A stretch of DNA of 24,324 nucleotides from Conidiobolus incongruus B7586 (taxonomy: Eukaryota; Entomophthoromycota; Entomophthoromycetes; Entomophthorales; Conidiobolaceae). Of the stretch, positions 1 to 9,947 are shown one piece after another; the stretch's first letter is position 1; each line of letters starts with the position of its first letter. A program made the position numbers and the translations under genes. The notes beneath the pieces were generated by a model. The model was not told the origin of the DNA, made no database searches, and saw only the letters and a program-made list of their open reading frames with translations. Location of the stretch: the NCBI GenBank assembly GCA_000697335.1, contig JNEM01008422.1, positions 1 to 24,324 of the forward strand, written 5' to 3'.

Positions 1-680
1 ATTTTATTTTTTAGTAAAAGATTATATAAAAGAATTTATAATTTATTAATTATTAATATTTATTATAAAAATCCTTGTTTTTGGTTATATCTTAATAAAT
101 TTAATTTAATTATAATTATTTTAGCTGTTTTCTAGGTTTTTATTAAATTATAAAATATCTAATTTTATTTTTATTAATTAATATAAGTTTAAGTATATAT
201 AACATGCTTATATATTAATATTATATTTCATTAATGATTCTTTAAATAAGATAAAAAGATGTTTGTGAATATATTTCTGTTAGAATTAATTGATAAAATA
301 ATAAAAGTTAATTTTTTAAATTTTGGTAAATTTTAATTAATATCTCTTTTAGCTTTAAATTTATAAATTTAATGATATATGGTAGTTTTAAGTAATATAT
401 TATCTTTATAAGCTATTTGTTAGCTTTAAAAAGTCTCAATAGGTTTATACTTAAGTTTTAAGGATATAAAAATAAAAGGCTTTTGATATTTATTATTTAG
501 TTTAATTATAATTAAATTTAACTATAAAATTTAAAATTAAAATATTTCAATAAAAAAATAATTATAATTGAATATATATATAGTTTGAAATTATTTATTT
601 TTCTAAATATTTTATATATAAATAATTTTTCCAAACTTATAATATATTTGAAAAATCAGAAATTAAAAAATTGAATTAAA
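1..680 (-). mobile_element. Mariner (DD34D) transposon copy B, 5' part, decayed, cut by window edge
   Basis: The reverse complement of this stretch aligns by eye over nearly its whole length with the left half of the complete mariner at 6901-8220. The match starts in the 5' leader (about 680 here) and runs through the helix-turn-helix region to the first catalytic motif near position 1. For example, 342-416 here matches 7185-7259 of copy A with 15 differences in 75 bases, 13 of them transitions. Copy B is more AT-rich than A: the TGG that the family has in its DNA-binding part is TAA here, and the first catalytic Asp-Glu codons read Asn-Lys. It also has at least one small frame-breaking deletion (around 205-230). 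A clear terminal inverted repeat could not be found; a CTAA at 709-712 is a weak candidate for the end. The catalytic and 3' half would lie outside the window. Confidence 0.82.
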
Positions 681-788
681 TTTATAATGAAGTTATATTG
701 AATTTAAACTAATCATTTTAATTATTACTTTTGAATAAATTAGTTAAGTTTCTTTTAACCGAAATAATATTTCAAATGATATAGCTAA

Positions 789-792
<4 letters not shown>

Positions 793-822
<30 letters not shown>
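793..822. repeat. (AT)15 microsatellite
   Basis: This is an uninterrupted run of 15 AT dinucleotides lying just beyond the end of mariner copy B. It is self-complementary and probably length-variable. No gene is associated with it. Confidence 0.95.
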
Positions 823-825
<3 letters not shown>

Positions 826-2001
826 TTTTATTTTGTCATCAAGTATATTATATAATATTTTATCAAATTCACAATTATCACTATTAGATATTAAAAACAA
901 ATAAATATTTACTTAAAGTTTATAATTTTAAATAATAAATGGCATATTTTATCCAATCATAATGTTTATCTATATATCACACCATCAAACTCTCACTTTT
1001 ACAAAATACTGCACTATGATTATTCTAGGTATTTGAGTTGACTAATTACTAATAGTATTGTCACCAATTCTAGAATAATATTATATTTAATTAATGATAA
1101 AATTCTGAATCAAGTCAATTATGAATCAAATTTTAATCCTCAAATCTAAAGTCAACTAATACTAAGGTTTAAAATTATTAAATTTATAACAATTCAACAT
1201 AAATAATTGAAAAAAATATTAGAGATACTAAAAAACATTATTTCCATTTTAAATATAAATAATTGAATATTAAATTATGAACTCGGTATAAAAAATTTAA
1301 AATCATATACCAATTCAATATTTAATATTTTGCCACGAAAATTGGAACAAACTTAATTAACCATATTCTCATTCAAATTAACTTATTATTCTTTTAAATA
1401 TTTTAAGCAATATTTAACATGAAACTTTTTAATTTGTTTTTGAAAAGTAATAAATATAGAACAAGCTGACGATCAAACACGTGCCCTCTTTGAGATTTCA
1501 AAATATTTTGAGTGAATTTTTTAGATGAAAATTTGGTTCAACGCTAAATTTTTACACAGCACAGTCCAATCTTTTTTAACAATAATTATTGATATTGTGG
1601 TTTAAAGTTAACAAATTGAGTAATGTAACCAACTTCTATTTTCAATTGATAGCTGTGTATTTAACAATCAAATATAAAAATTCATATGATATTCTAAGTA
1701 AAATATTAAGATACAAAAATTCAATAAATGAATATAACTTGTCTTATTAAACTATTTAAAATATTTAAAAATTATTAATCTTTTTAAATAGTATATTTCC
1801 ATTTATATTTATTTTTAAAAAGTATATATTTTTAATACCAAAACCAAATTAAATTACTATTTGATTCATTACCAATTGATTATTATAATAAATAAAAAAA
1901 TATTTGAATGAAGAATAGAAAAATTAAAAATTATATATATCCATGCATATTAATGTTGAAATTTAATTTTATTCACAATAATAATAAATATTTTTATTTA
2001 T
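823..2001. other. AT-rich intergenic desert, no gene seen
   Basis: I see no open frame of coding character, no splice-bounded exons and no RNA-gene signature here. A slightly less AT-rich patch lies around 1470-1560 and includes a CACGTG palindrome (E-box type), but nothing links it to a gene; the nearest gene ends at 2040 and is transcribed toward this region. The right end is the 3' flank of the RGS gene. Confidence 0.7.
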
Positions 2002-2007
2002 TTTATT
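2002..2007 (-). terminator. Poly(A) signal AATAAA of the RGS gene
   Basis: The plus strand reads tttatt, which is AATAAA on the gene strand. It lies about 33 nt beyond the TAA stop at 2040-2042, a plausible position for a eukaryotic polyadenylation signal in a short 3' UTR. The AT-rich background makes chance matches common. Confidence 0.5.
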
Positions 2008-2039
2008 CAAAGAAAATGAATTAATTGAGATATTAAGAT

Positions 2040-2939
2040 TTAATGCGCCAGAGTTTGTTCCTTTCTTTTAAATAAAGATTTACATGCTGTTAAAATGTTT
2101 TGTTTCTTTGAGCAACAAGACTTTTTCTTGTATTGTAAAAATGAGGGGAAAGATTGCCACCTGAGAGCCAAATAAATGTGATCGACTATTTTTTCAAAGA
2201 TGACTGGATCTGTGGATTCTGCTAGTCGATCCCGAAGTTCCTCCCTTAAGGATTCGGGTAAATTAAGCTGCTTATCCGATTTATGCATAAAGAAATGGTT
2301 AATGGCCCAGTTAACTTCTTTTCGGAATGGAGCGTCCGGAGGCATTGTAAACGTTTTATTATCGCATTTATATCTCATTTTCTGAAGTTTTTCAGCTACT
2401 TTAGCCAGTGAACAATCATTGCTTTCGCCCTTCATTGGAGCATCCCAAGGGACAGCATCGTTAATCTCCCAAGGAGTTACATCGTTCACTAGAGTAGGAT
2501 CATCATCAATCTGCATGGAGGGTCGAGTACTAGAAGAGGGATCTAAGTCATCCAGTGTGGGCAGTGATTTTCCATAAAATAACTCCAATTCATCTAATAC
2601 AGCTAGTTTAGCATCTTCCTTTGGCTTGTCATCAGCACCATCTGGAGCATCGTTAGATAAAGTTGACACTTGTGGAGTTCCAGAATCTTCAGCAAGGGAG
2701 TTTGTTATCGATGCTGTGTCCCACTGGCCGCCTATTTGACCCCACCCCGATTTATAATTAATAAGTTTAGAAATCACAAAATCATGAACCAACTTATAAT
2801 CTTGATACCATAAATAAAATTCCAAATTCTCGCCATTTTTTTCCACTTTTTCTAGATAACATTTAAACTCATCAAGAGGGAACCTGTCCTTCATACATTG
2901 CTTAAGAAATGAATCTAACTGCTGTACGTTTCCACTCAT
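2040..2939 (-). CDS. Fungal-type RGS-domain protein (regulator of G-protein signalling)
   Basis: A 299-residue single-exon protein with an ATG at 2937-2939 and a TAA at 2040-2042. The RGS fold is visible in two halves. Residues about 18-50 carry FPLDEFKCYLEK followed by NLEFYLWYQDYK, the helix 3-4 signature of fungal RGS proteins. Residues about 200-270 carry the second half, with PFRKEVNWAINHFF, LNLPESLREELRDRL and a final helix ending in FPSFLQY. Between them lies a hydrophilic, acidic insert of about 130 residues with two Pro-Trp repeats (TPWEI, VPWDA). RGS proteins speed GTP hydrolysis on G-alpha subunits and so shut off receptor signalling at the plasma membrane. There is no membrane segment; instead the C-terminus is rich in Lys with Cys pairs (KKKSCCSKK), which could be a lipidation or membrane-contact tail (inference). 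Which G-alpha it serves cannot be told. Confidence 0.85.
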   Translation of the reverse strand: MSGNVQQLDSFLKQCMKDRFPLDEFKCYLEKVEKNGENLEFYLWYQDYKLVHDFVISKLINYKSGWGQIGGQWDTASITNSLAEDSGTPQVSTLSNDAPDGADDKPKEDAKLAVLDELELFYGKSLPTLDDLDPSSSTRPSMQIDDDPTLVNDVTPWEINDAVPWDAPMKGESNDCSLAKVAEKLQKMRYKCDNKTFTMPPDAPFRKEVNWAINHFFMHKSDKQLNLPESLREELRDRLAESTDPVIFEKIVDHIYLALRWQSFPSFLQYKKKSCCSKKQNILTACKSLFKRKEQTLAH

Positions 2940-4075
2940 TATATCTACAATATATTGAGAATAGATTTTAAACTTAATAAATAAAAGTAAAACTGAAAGA
3001 TAAATACAATTTAGAAAAGCAAATAGGTTAAAGGTGATTTATATATGAATTTTAAGTTAAAATTCAGTGTCAAGCTGAACCACGATCCACCAATAAGCAA
3101 GATAAGGATTTTTAGAGTTTAAATTAAAGTCTATTGTTATTGAGTATGATGATAAATGTTCAAGTTGATTTGCTAGTTTGTATAGGAGTGACTTCTAAAA
3201 AGAGAAGATTTTAATTATATTTAATTAATTTCATTTTTTGATTTGCGATTTTATTTGGGCTATCAATTCATTCCATTTACTAGAGAATAATTACGAATGT
3301 AGATCTTTACCTATTTGGTACTGCTGATTTTCATTTTTATGAATCAAAAATTAGGTCAGAACCATTCCAATTATAGTATTTTAAAGAATTAAATTTTCAT
3401 TTTGAAAATTTACTCAACCCAAATTTGAATATACATTAGTACAGAATATAATTTAACCTATGAACTCAAAATAACTATTATATCTCTTCAATCAAATATC
3501 TACGTAAAGTATATTACTCATTTTAATAATATTAAATGATTTTTACATCATTATTAAATTCTGATCTAATTTTAATTTAATTAATTCGAATAACCAAGAT
3601 TATTTTACAAAAATATAATTTTATTTATTGTTCTATTAATTATAAATTAATAATATTATCAATTTATTTCATTATTGGAAATATCGAATATTACATTAAC
3701 AAATCAAAATTATAAATTATTATCACCTTAAAATTATAGTTTAAAGCTATTCCTAAAAAATATGATAATTATAAATGAGTTCATACTAATAAAACTTGAG
3801 ATTTTATCAAATTTAATTTTAATTGATAACATGAAAAAATTTTACAAGCAACAATATTTCTAGTAATAATTTTTATTGTTGATAATTAAATTAATATCCC
3901 AATATGATCTGCCAAAGAAAAGCTATCAAAACTTGTAATTATTTAATGTAATTTCTTTCAAAACTGCCAATTTACTTTTAATTATTTGAACACTAGGTGA
4001 ATTTATTAGTCAATGATACTTTTATCAACTTGATTAATATTATCTATAGATAGAATAAAGTGAATACATACAAGT
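2940..4075. other. Intergenic: RGS promoter side, then AT desert
   Basis: The first roughly 450 bases upstream of the RGS start are a little less AT-rich than the rest (for example 3060-3120 and 3230-3380) and presumably hold its promoter and 5' UTR, but no specific element can be named. I see no open frame with protein-family features on either strand. Confidence 0.6.
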
Positions 4076-4152
4076 TTGGAAGTGACACGCACTCTCCAAT
4101 TGGTAATTTAATCTTAATTAGGTAAATTTAAGCCTCGTGATGTCACTTCCAA
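4076..4152. repeat. 12-bp perfect inverted repeat enclosing a 53-nt loop, in a GC-richer island
   Basis: TTGGAAGTGACA at 4076-4087 is the exact reverse complement of TGTCACTTCCAA at 4141-4152. The 53 bases between are also less AT-rich than the surroundings and contain the palindrome CCAATTGG. The whole unit of 77 bases could fold as one hairpin. It could be a miniature inverted-repeat element, a structured RNA or a protein-binding palindrome. I found no flanking target duplication and no second copy by eye. Confidence 0.75.
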
Positions 4153-6900
4153 TAAATATAATTTAAATCAACGATTTTGAAGGAAGATCTATGTAAATAA
4201 TAATTAAAATAAATAAATTTTCCATATTAATTAAGATTAAATAATAATGAAAATCATCATACCATATATCCAATAGCTATAATTATCATATTACTAAGGG
4301 TATTTTTTTGATTAGCTTATGTATCCAATCGTTAACACTAAAAAGAAATTCTATAATCATACTAAACTGATAAACTATTGAATTTTGCCTTGTAACTAAA
4401 ATTAGACATAGATAGCGAAGACTCAAGATATTCAAAATAATCAATCAATTAGATAATATTATAGGACAAAAATATGGTTATGAAATTGAAGTATTTGTAT
4501 TTTATCAAAATTTCATAATAAAACTTTTTTTTATTTGAAAAATGAACTGAATTTTATTCATATAGCCCTTAATATAGTCATTATTAATGCTTTGTCGGAA
4601 GTTCTTCGGTATTTTTAACCATATCAATTAATATTAGTAATAAATTAAGAAATAAAATAGTTTTGTTATAATATTAATATATGGTTAAAATATATCAACT
4701 TAATTAGAAAGAAGTATCAAGAATAGTTAGATATCAAATCTTGAATGAATTAAATTGAATATACAAACGAATTGATATTCTAATTCAAATTTGAAGTAAT
4801 TAATTTTCAGGAGATATTTTTCATAATAATACTATAATATATAAATCAATAAATTATATATTCAATATTTAAATAATATTGTTCCGATATTTTAAAAATT
4901 TAAGTTTTTTTTATAAATCTTATCAAATTAATATAACCATACTTTAAAAATTAGTTTTAATAAACCATTTAACGGTGTTAATGATAAATTGCAGATATAT
5001 TTACAAATAATCTTGCATGAAGAGTTTACCAAATTTGATATATCAAATAAAATATCCATGTGATCGTGTATTTGGTAGTGATTTATAGATTTTTATGATA
5101 TTATATTTTTAACATATCAAATGTTTAATATTAAATAGATAACCTTAATTTAAATATATATTGCATGAGCTCTAATGATTTTTAATTAATTAATAAATCA
5201 CCGATAATAAAATATTTATATCAGTAATGTTGAATATTTGATTAAATGATAGGGAAAGAAGTATATAAATATTATATTAGAGATCGTTTAAATCAAAGCA
5301 TTTTTAACAAAGGTTATCTAATATTTTTCAATATCATCAATATTCATCCAGCACTCAATCATTTTATATTTATAGACATTATCAATATATTTGGTATGAT
5401 TTAATTTACAATTAACTCCAATTTTCATTGAAAAAAATATTAATCTATATTGCATATTCAATAGGATACAAATCATCCAAAATCTCATAATTTATATATA
5501 TAAATAGAACATTCATTTTGACAATATCAAATTATAATTTAATACCTATTTTTTATGTTTTTATCAAATATTATATACAGTGAAATATGATTAAAATTTG
5601 TTGATAATTCTAAAAATGGTAATATTTATCTCAAAATTGAATTAAAAGAGTATAAAATTCACATCATAATATCACTATTAGATTATTAAAATGTGTAATA
5701 GCTTTTTGATAGGTTTTTTTAATTGTATAAAAATTTTTATTTTTGATATGAAACAAATATATTAACTATTGAATATGTAGTATGGTTCTCTACCTTGGTT
5801 ATTGATAAGTAATTAAAAACTCATTACTTGAATAAATATTAATATATTATCAATGATTTAATTTAGATCAAATAATGTGCTTTTGATTATCTAAAGATTT
5901 TAACGCCTTGTTATTTAGCAATATTCAATTATTTGTATCAGTTGATTAATTGTACAGCGTAGAAATTACTAATACCAGCTATATTGTCCATTAATATAGA
6001 CTTTTAAATATCAGGTTTAAATTCTTTAGAAAAATATATCAATTCATTTATCATGATATACTTAAAAATTGATAATTATTTTTTTCAATTTTATATACCA
6101 ATAATAAACTATTAATTTACAATTATCAAAATAAATTTTAACCGTTTTGAAATTTAATATTTTTAATCTAATAATTGAAAAATAGTTGTAATTTTTGAAT
6201 AGTAAGATTTGGCTGGTTATTTTGAATATCTACCTACTCTAGCAATAATATTTTTCATTTTTTAATTATAAAGCTCGAAATGAGCATTTTATTACACTCA
6301 TCAATACAATACTTTTTTAGTCTTGTAACAAATCAGATAACTTAATAATCCTTATAACGCCACGCTGCAAAGAAAAATCATTACAGAGTTTTTTCTAAAG
6401 ATTTGTAGCAAAAATATTGATTAATTTAATAAAAATCTACGTGATAATTTCAATCTTTGAAGTATGCACTGGAGTTGTGTAAAATTTAATTTTTTATTAA
6501 AATATAAAGATAGATGTAAGATAATACTAATATAATTGAGAATAAACGATTTAATTACAATTTTATATCACAAATATAAAATTTTAATTAAATTACACTA
6601 AAAGTATAATACAATTAAAAGTTTTTCAGTATATGAATTGAATATAATATTAGATTGTTTTCAATTTTTATCTGAATAAATTAGTTTCTACTAAAATTTA
6701 ATTATTGGCTATTACACATCAGTGAAATATATCTTACAAATATTATCATTTCACCAAATGAATTTGTAATATTTTATATTTAAAAAAATAATAAAAATTT
6801 TAACGAAAACTTTATATCATAAATGATGTCATTTTAATTTAAATATTTCTTTCAAATAGGGTTCTTTGGATACATATATAATCTATTGAAACATCATGTA
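4153..6900. other. Long AT-rich desert, no gene seen
   Basis: About 2.7 kb of almost pure A+T with stops dense in all frames. The patch near 6340-6480 is slightly less AT-rich but shows no recognisable protein or RNA motif. The right end holds the TA target dinucleotide (6899-6900) of the mariner insertion. Confidence 0.65.
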
Positions 6901-6927
6901 TTAGTATAGAAATTAAGAAATGGCAAA
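6901..6927 (+). repeat. Left terminal inverted repeat of mariner copy A
   Basis: It starts TTAGTATAGAAATTAAG directly after the target TA. It matches the reverse complement of 8194-8220 at 23 of 27 positions. Two of the four mismatches (positions 6 and 7) are A/G and T/C, with this end carrying the A/T state. Confidence 0.92.
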
Positions 6928-6941
6928 TTTTTTAATTTCTG

Positions 6942-6973
6942 ATCTTTCAAACATATTATACATTTTGAAAGAT
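6942..6973 (+). repeat. Perfect 10-bp stem-loop in the mariner leader
   Basis: ATCTTTCAAA (6942-6951) pairs exactly with TTTGAAAGAT (6964-6973) around a 12-nt loop, just inside the left end of the transposon. The same hairpin is recognisable in copy B at about 625-655, where a C-G pair has become T-A, so pairing is kept apart from one bulge. It may be a subterminal transposase-binding or 5' UTR structure. Confidence 0.7.
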
Positions 6974-7091
6974 TATATATATATATAATATATAGGAAAA
7001 TAAATATTTTCAAACTATATATATATATTCAATTTTAATTATTTTTTTTATTAAAATATTTTGATTTTAAAATTTACACTTAAATTTAATC

Positions 7092-8093
7092 ATGCTTAAA
7101 CTAGATTGTGATTATCAAAAGGTTTTTATTTTTGTATCTTTAAAACTTAACCATAAACCCTCTAAAATCATCTAAAACTTGTAAACAGCTTATAAAGATG
7201 GTGTTTTATTTAAAACTACCATATATCACTGGATTTGTGATTTTAAAGCTAGAAGGGACACTATTTAAAATTTACTAAAATCTAAAAGACTAATTTCTAT
7301 TGTTACTCTTTTACTTATTAATAGAGTAAAAAAATATATTAAGAAATACCTTTTTATTTCTATTAGAGAACTATTAAAGTAATTTAATATTAATTATACA
7401 AGCATGTTATATTTACTTAAGTTTAAACTTAGATTAATTAATAAAAATGTAAAATAGATACCTTATAATTTAACAAAAGCCTAAAAGAAAACTAGAGTAG
7501 CTATAGCTAAACTAAACTTATTAAAGTATAACCAAAAACAAAGGTTTTTACAGTGAATACTTATAATTGATGAATCTTAAATTCTTTTATATAATCCTTT
7601 ACCTAAAAATAAAACAAAATGTTGGGTTAAGCTAAATTAATCCCCTCTACAAATTCTAATGAATAAGCACTTTAAATATAAGTGAATGTTAATTGTTGTA
7701 ATAAATTATAATGGTACATAGTTTTCTTATTTAATACTTCAAGGAAAATCAATTAATAGTAAGTTATATATTACTTTTTTAAATAAAATAATTTCTAAAT
7801 GGTGTTCTCATTATAAATTAAAGACACCTATTATTTTATATGATAATTACAAAATACATAAAGCTAAAGTTGTAAAAGATTTTTTATATAAAAAAAATTG
7901 GAGGGAGTTACCACATCTAGTATATTCACTTGATTATAATCTATGTGATTATAATTGTTTTAAACAATTAAAAAAACAGCTTGCAGGAAAAAAAATTCCT
8001 GCAAACAAATTAAATTGGTTTGTGAAACATCAAATTTCAGTCTTTAATAAAAAGAACTGTTTTTTAGGTATTAGAAGCTTACTAAAAGTATAA
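7092..8093 (+). pseudogene. Mariner transposase pseudogene (DD34D)
   Basis: One frame of 334 codons runs from ATG 7092 to TAA 8091-8093 and reads through 11 internal stops (7173, 7182, 7266, 7380, 7455, 7482, 7554, 7578, 7638, 7683, 7719) without a single frameshift. Recognisable parts in order: a DNA-binding helix region (TTIYHWICDFKARR, near codon 43); a second helix region (ISIREL, near codon 90); the first catalytic motif IIDES at 7563-7577; INYNG; the second catalytic motif LYDNYKIHKAK; and the third, CDYNCFKQLKKQLAGKK, 34 residues after the second Asp. Three conserved Pro of the usual YSPDLxPxDY block read Leu. All three catalytic Asp codons remain. It is non-functional as read with the standard code; the host genes use TAA as a real stop, so a reassigned code is not supported. 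Confidence 0.9.
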
Positions 8094-8193
8094 AAAAAAG
8101 TTATTAATAATAAAAGAGGCTATTAATTTTATATTATTTATTAAATTTTATATATTATTTATTAATTTATTTGTTTAATTTTAATTTTAAAAT

Positions 8194-8220
8194 TGTGCCA
8201 TTACTTAATTTCTGCACTAA
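8194..8220 (-). repeat. Right terminal inverted repeat of mariner copy A
   Basis: The reverse complement starts TTAGTGCAGAAATTAAG. It is the partner of 6901-6927 and is followed directly by the TA target duplication at 8221-8222. This end keeps G and C where the left end has A and T, so it is probably nearer the original sequence. Confidence 0.92.
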
Positions 8221-8222
8221 TA

Positions 8223-9920
8223 ATTAAACAAATTGGAGTTTTATATTATTATTTTGAACAATTATATGAAAATTTATACTCATCATCATTTTTAAATTGT
8301 AATACTACTCGAAATATTTATTTTAATACCAAGATCAAGTTTTCAAAGAGGCAAAATATTTAGGTTATACTTTAATATCACTTGTTAATATTTGGATCAT
8401 TAGTCAGAGATTCTCAATGTCAGTTTTTTACTTCAAACAAATTATATTTTACTTTAGTGAATCAAAGTACAAATTGTAAAATTGCAATTTAATATTAATA
8501 TCTATATTTTTTAAAAAAATTATTTGATTTCAAATTTAATATGTATTAATTAATTTTAAATTACTGTAAAATATAAATTATCTATTAAAATTGTACAGTA
8601 TTATATTTAAAAACTTAAATTTAAAATTAAAATCCTATAAATTATGTTTTTAATAAGCTACATGATCATTAAAAATACAATTCAAATATAAAAATAATAC
8701 GGATTATTACATAATTTTGAATATGTTGATTAGTCATGCATCATAGTATATTTATATTAATCATCAAAATGTCACTATAGAAAAACTCATTTGCCAATCA
8801 ACTAGTAGCCTTCAAATAAAATAATCAAATATTCAAATTCACAGCGCTATAAAAAATAAAACTATAAAAACTGTAATATATTTTTATCAATAACAAGCAT
8901 CTCATTAATTATAATATATCTATAAAGAATCAATTTATCAAACCTAAGGACTCATAGAAAAAGATTCTAATTTTAATAAATATTGAAATGAAAATTTTGA
9001 GTGATCAAATTTTTATGATATTATAATTTTATATAATTCTTGGATGAATTTATATAATTGAAATCTAAGGTTCAATTTGAAAGTATAGCAAATGAAATTG
9101 AGATAGTGTTAAAATTTTGTAATATGATTTGATATTATAAAGATTGAATATTATCTTAATTGCAAAAATTTAAAACTAGAATTAACGTCAATACATTAGT
9201 CAGTTGAAGTAATCTTTAAAAATTATAAGGATGCAATTTTATAATTGGAAGAGTATTGATACACTGAAAATAAAAATATTAATTATATCAAATTATAAAA
9301 TTTTATTATTCATAAAAAATTTGATAGCACTAAATAAATTTATGATTTTTAATATTTTATTCTTTGAATATAGATACTTTGAATATTATTATAATATTTG
9401 ATCATTTGTGCATTTTTATACTTGAATACTGTTTATATATACTATCAAAAATTTGCAACAAAATTGAAATTTAATATAATAGAATAAAAGCATAAAATAA
9501 TCAATGACTGAACTTGATGCAATACTCTATCAATTAAATAGATATGATTTGCTTAAAATATGTATATTTTTAAGCTTTATAGATTATTAAATTTTACCAA
9601 ATTCATTAATTCAAAATTATAATCTTTCCAATAGCTGTCATTCTTTGTAATGTAACCATATATGTATTGTTATTTTATAGATATTTGGTGTATTTTATAT
9701 CAATCATTAACTAATTTGTATCAAATCTCAACCTTAGAGATATTTACAAAGAATATTTTTCAGCTACTTTGGATAATAATTCTTTAGTAATTAATAATAA
9801 ATCAATCTTTCCTTAATCATAAACTAATATATTTTAAATAAGTTAAATTAATGGAAAATAAAATAATTTTAATATAAAAAAATATGCTTAATAAACAACC
9901 TATTATAAATATTTTAAATG
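8223..9920. other. AT-rich desert, no gene seen
   Basis: About 1.7 kb between the mariner and the 3' end of the peptidase gene. I see no frame with protein-family features, no tRNA-like boxes and no sharp repeat on either strand. Its right end is the 3' flank of the minus-strand peptidase gene. Confidence 0.65.
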
Positions 9921-9926
9921 TTTATT
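9921..9926 (-). terminator. Poly(A) signal AATAAA of the M3 peptidase gene
   Basis: Plus-strand tttatt reads AATAAA on the gene strand, about 22 nt beyond the stop codon at 9948-9950. The position fits a short 3' UTR, but the region is AT-rich enough for chance matches. Confidence 0.5.
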
Positions 9927-9947
9927 CAAAATATAACTAATTAATAA

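Larger units (their letters stand above)
6901..8220 (+). mobile_element. Complete-length mariner (DD34D) DNA transposon, copy A, dead
   Basis: This is a 1,320-bp element with all the structural marks of a Tc1/mariner-superfamily transposon. The two ends are inverted repeats matching at 23 of the first 27 positions, the element is bounded on both sides by TA (6899-6900 and 8221-8222), and its length is typical of mariner. Between the ends lies one 334-codon transposase frame (7092-8093), preceded by a leader of about 190 bp and followed by a tail of about 127 bp. The D-to-D spacing of 34 residues between the second and third catalytic positions marks mariner proper, not Tc1 (DD34E) or pogo. 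The transposase has 11 internal stops, so the copy cannot move on its own. A related copy lies at 1-680 in the opposite orientation. Confidence 0.93.

Noticed and set aside
4078-4151. tRNA-like fold with a 7-bp acceptor-like stem
   Set aside because: No T-loop GTTCRA box, no D-arm box and no anticodon arm at the right spacing.
7092-8093. Reassigned genetic code explaining the in-frame stops of the transposase
   Set aside because: All three stop codons occur in it, copy B has a sense codon at some of the same sites, and the host genes end normally with TAA.
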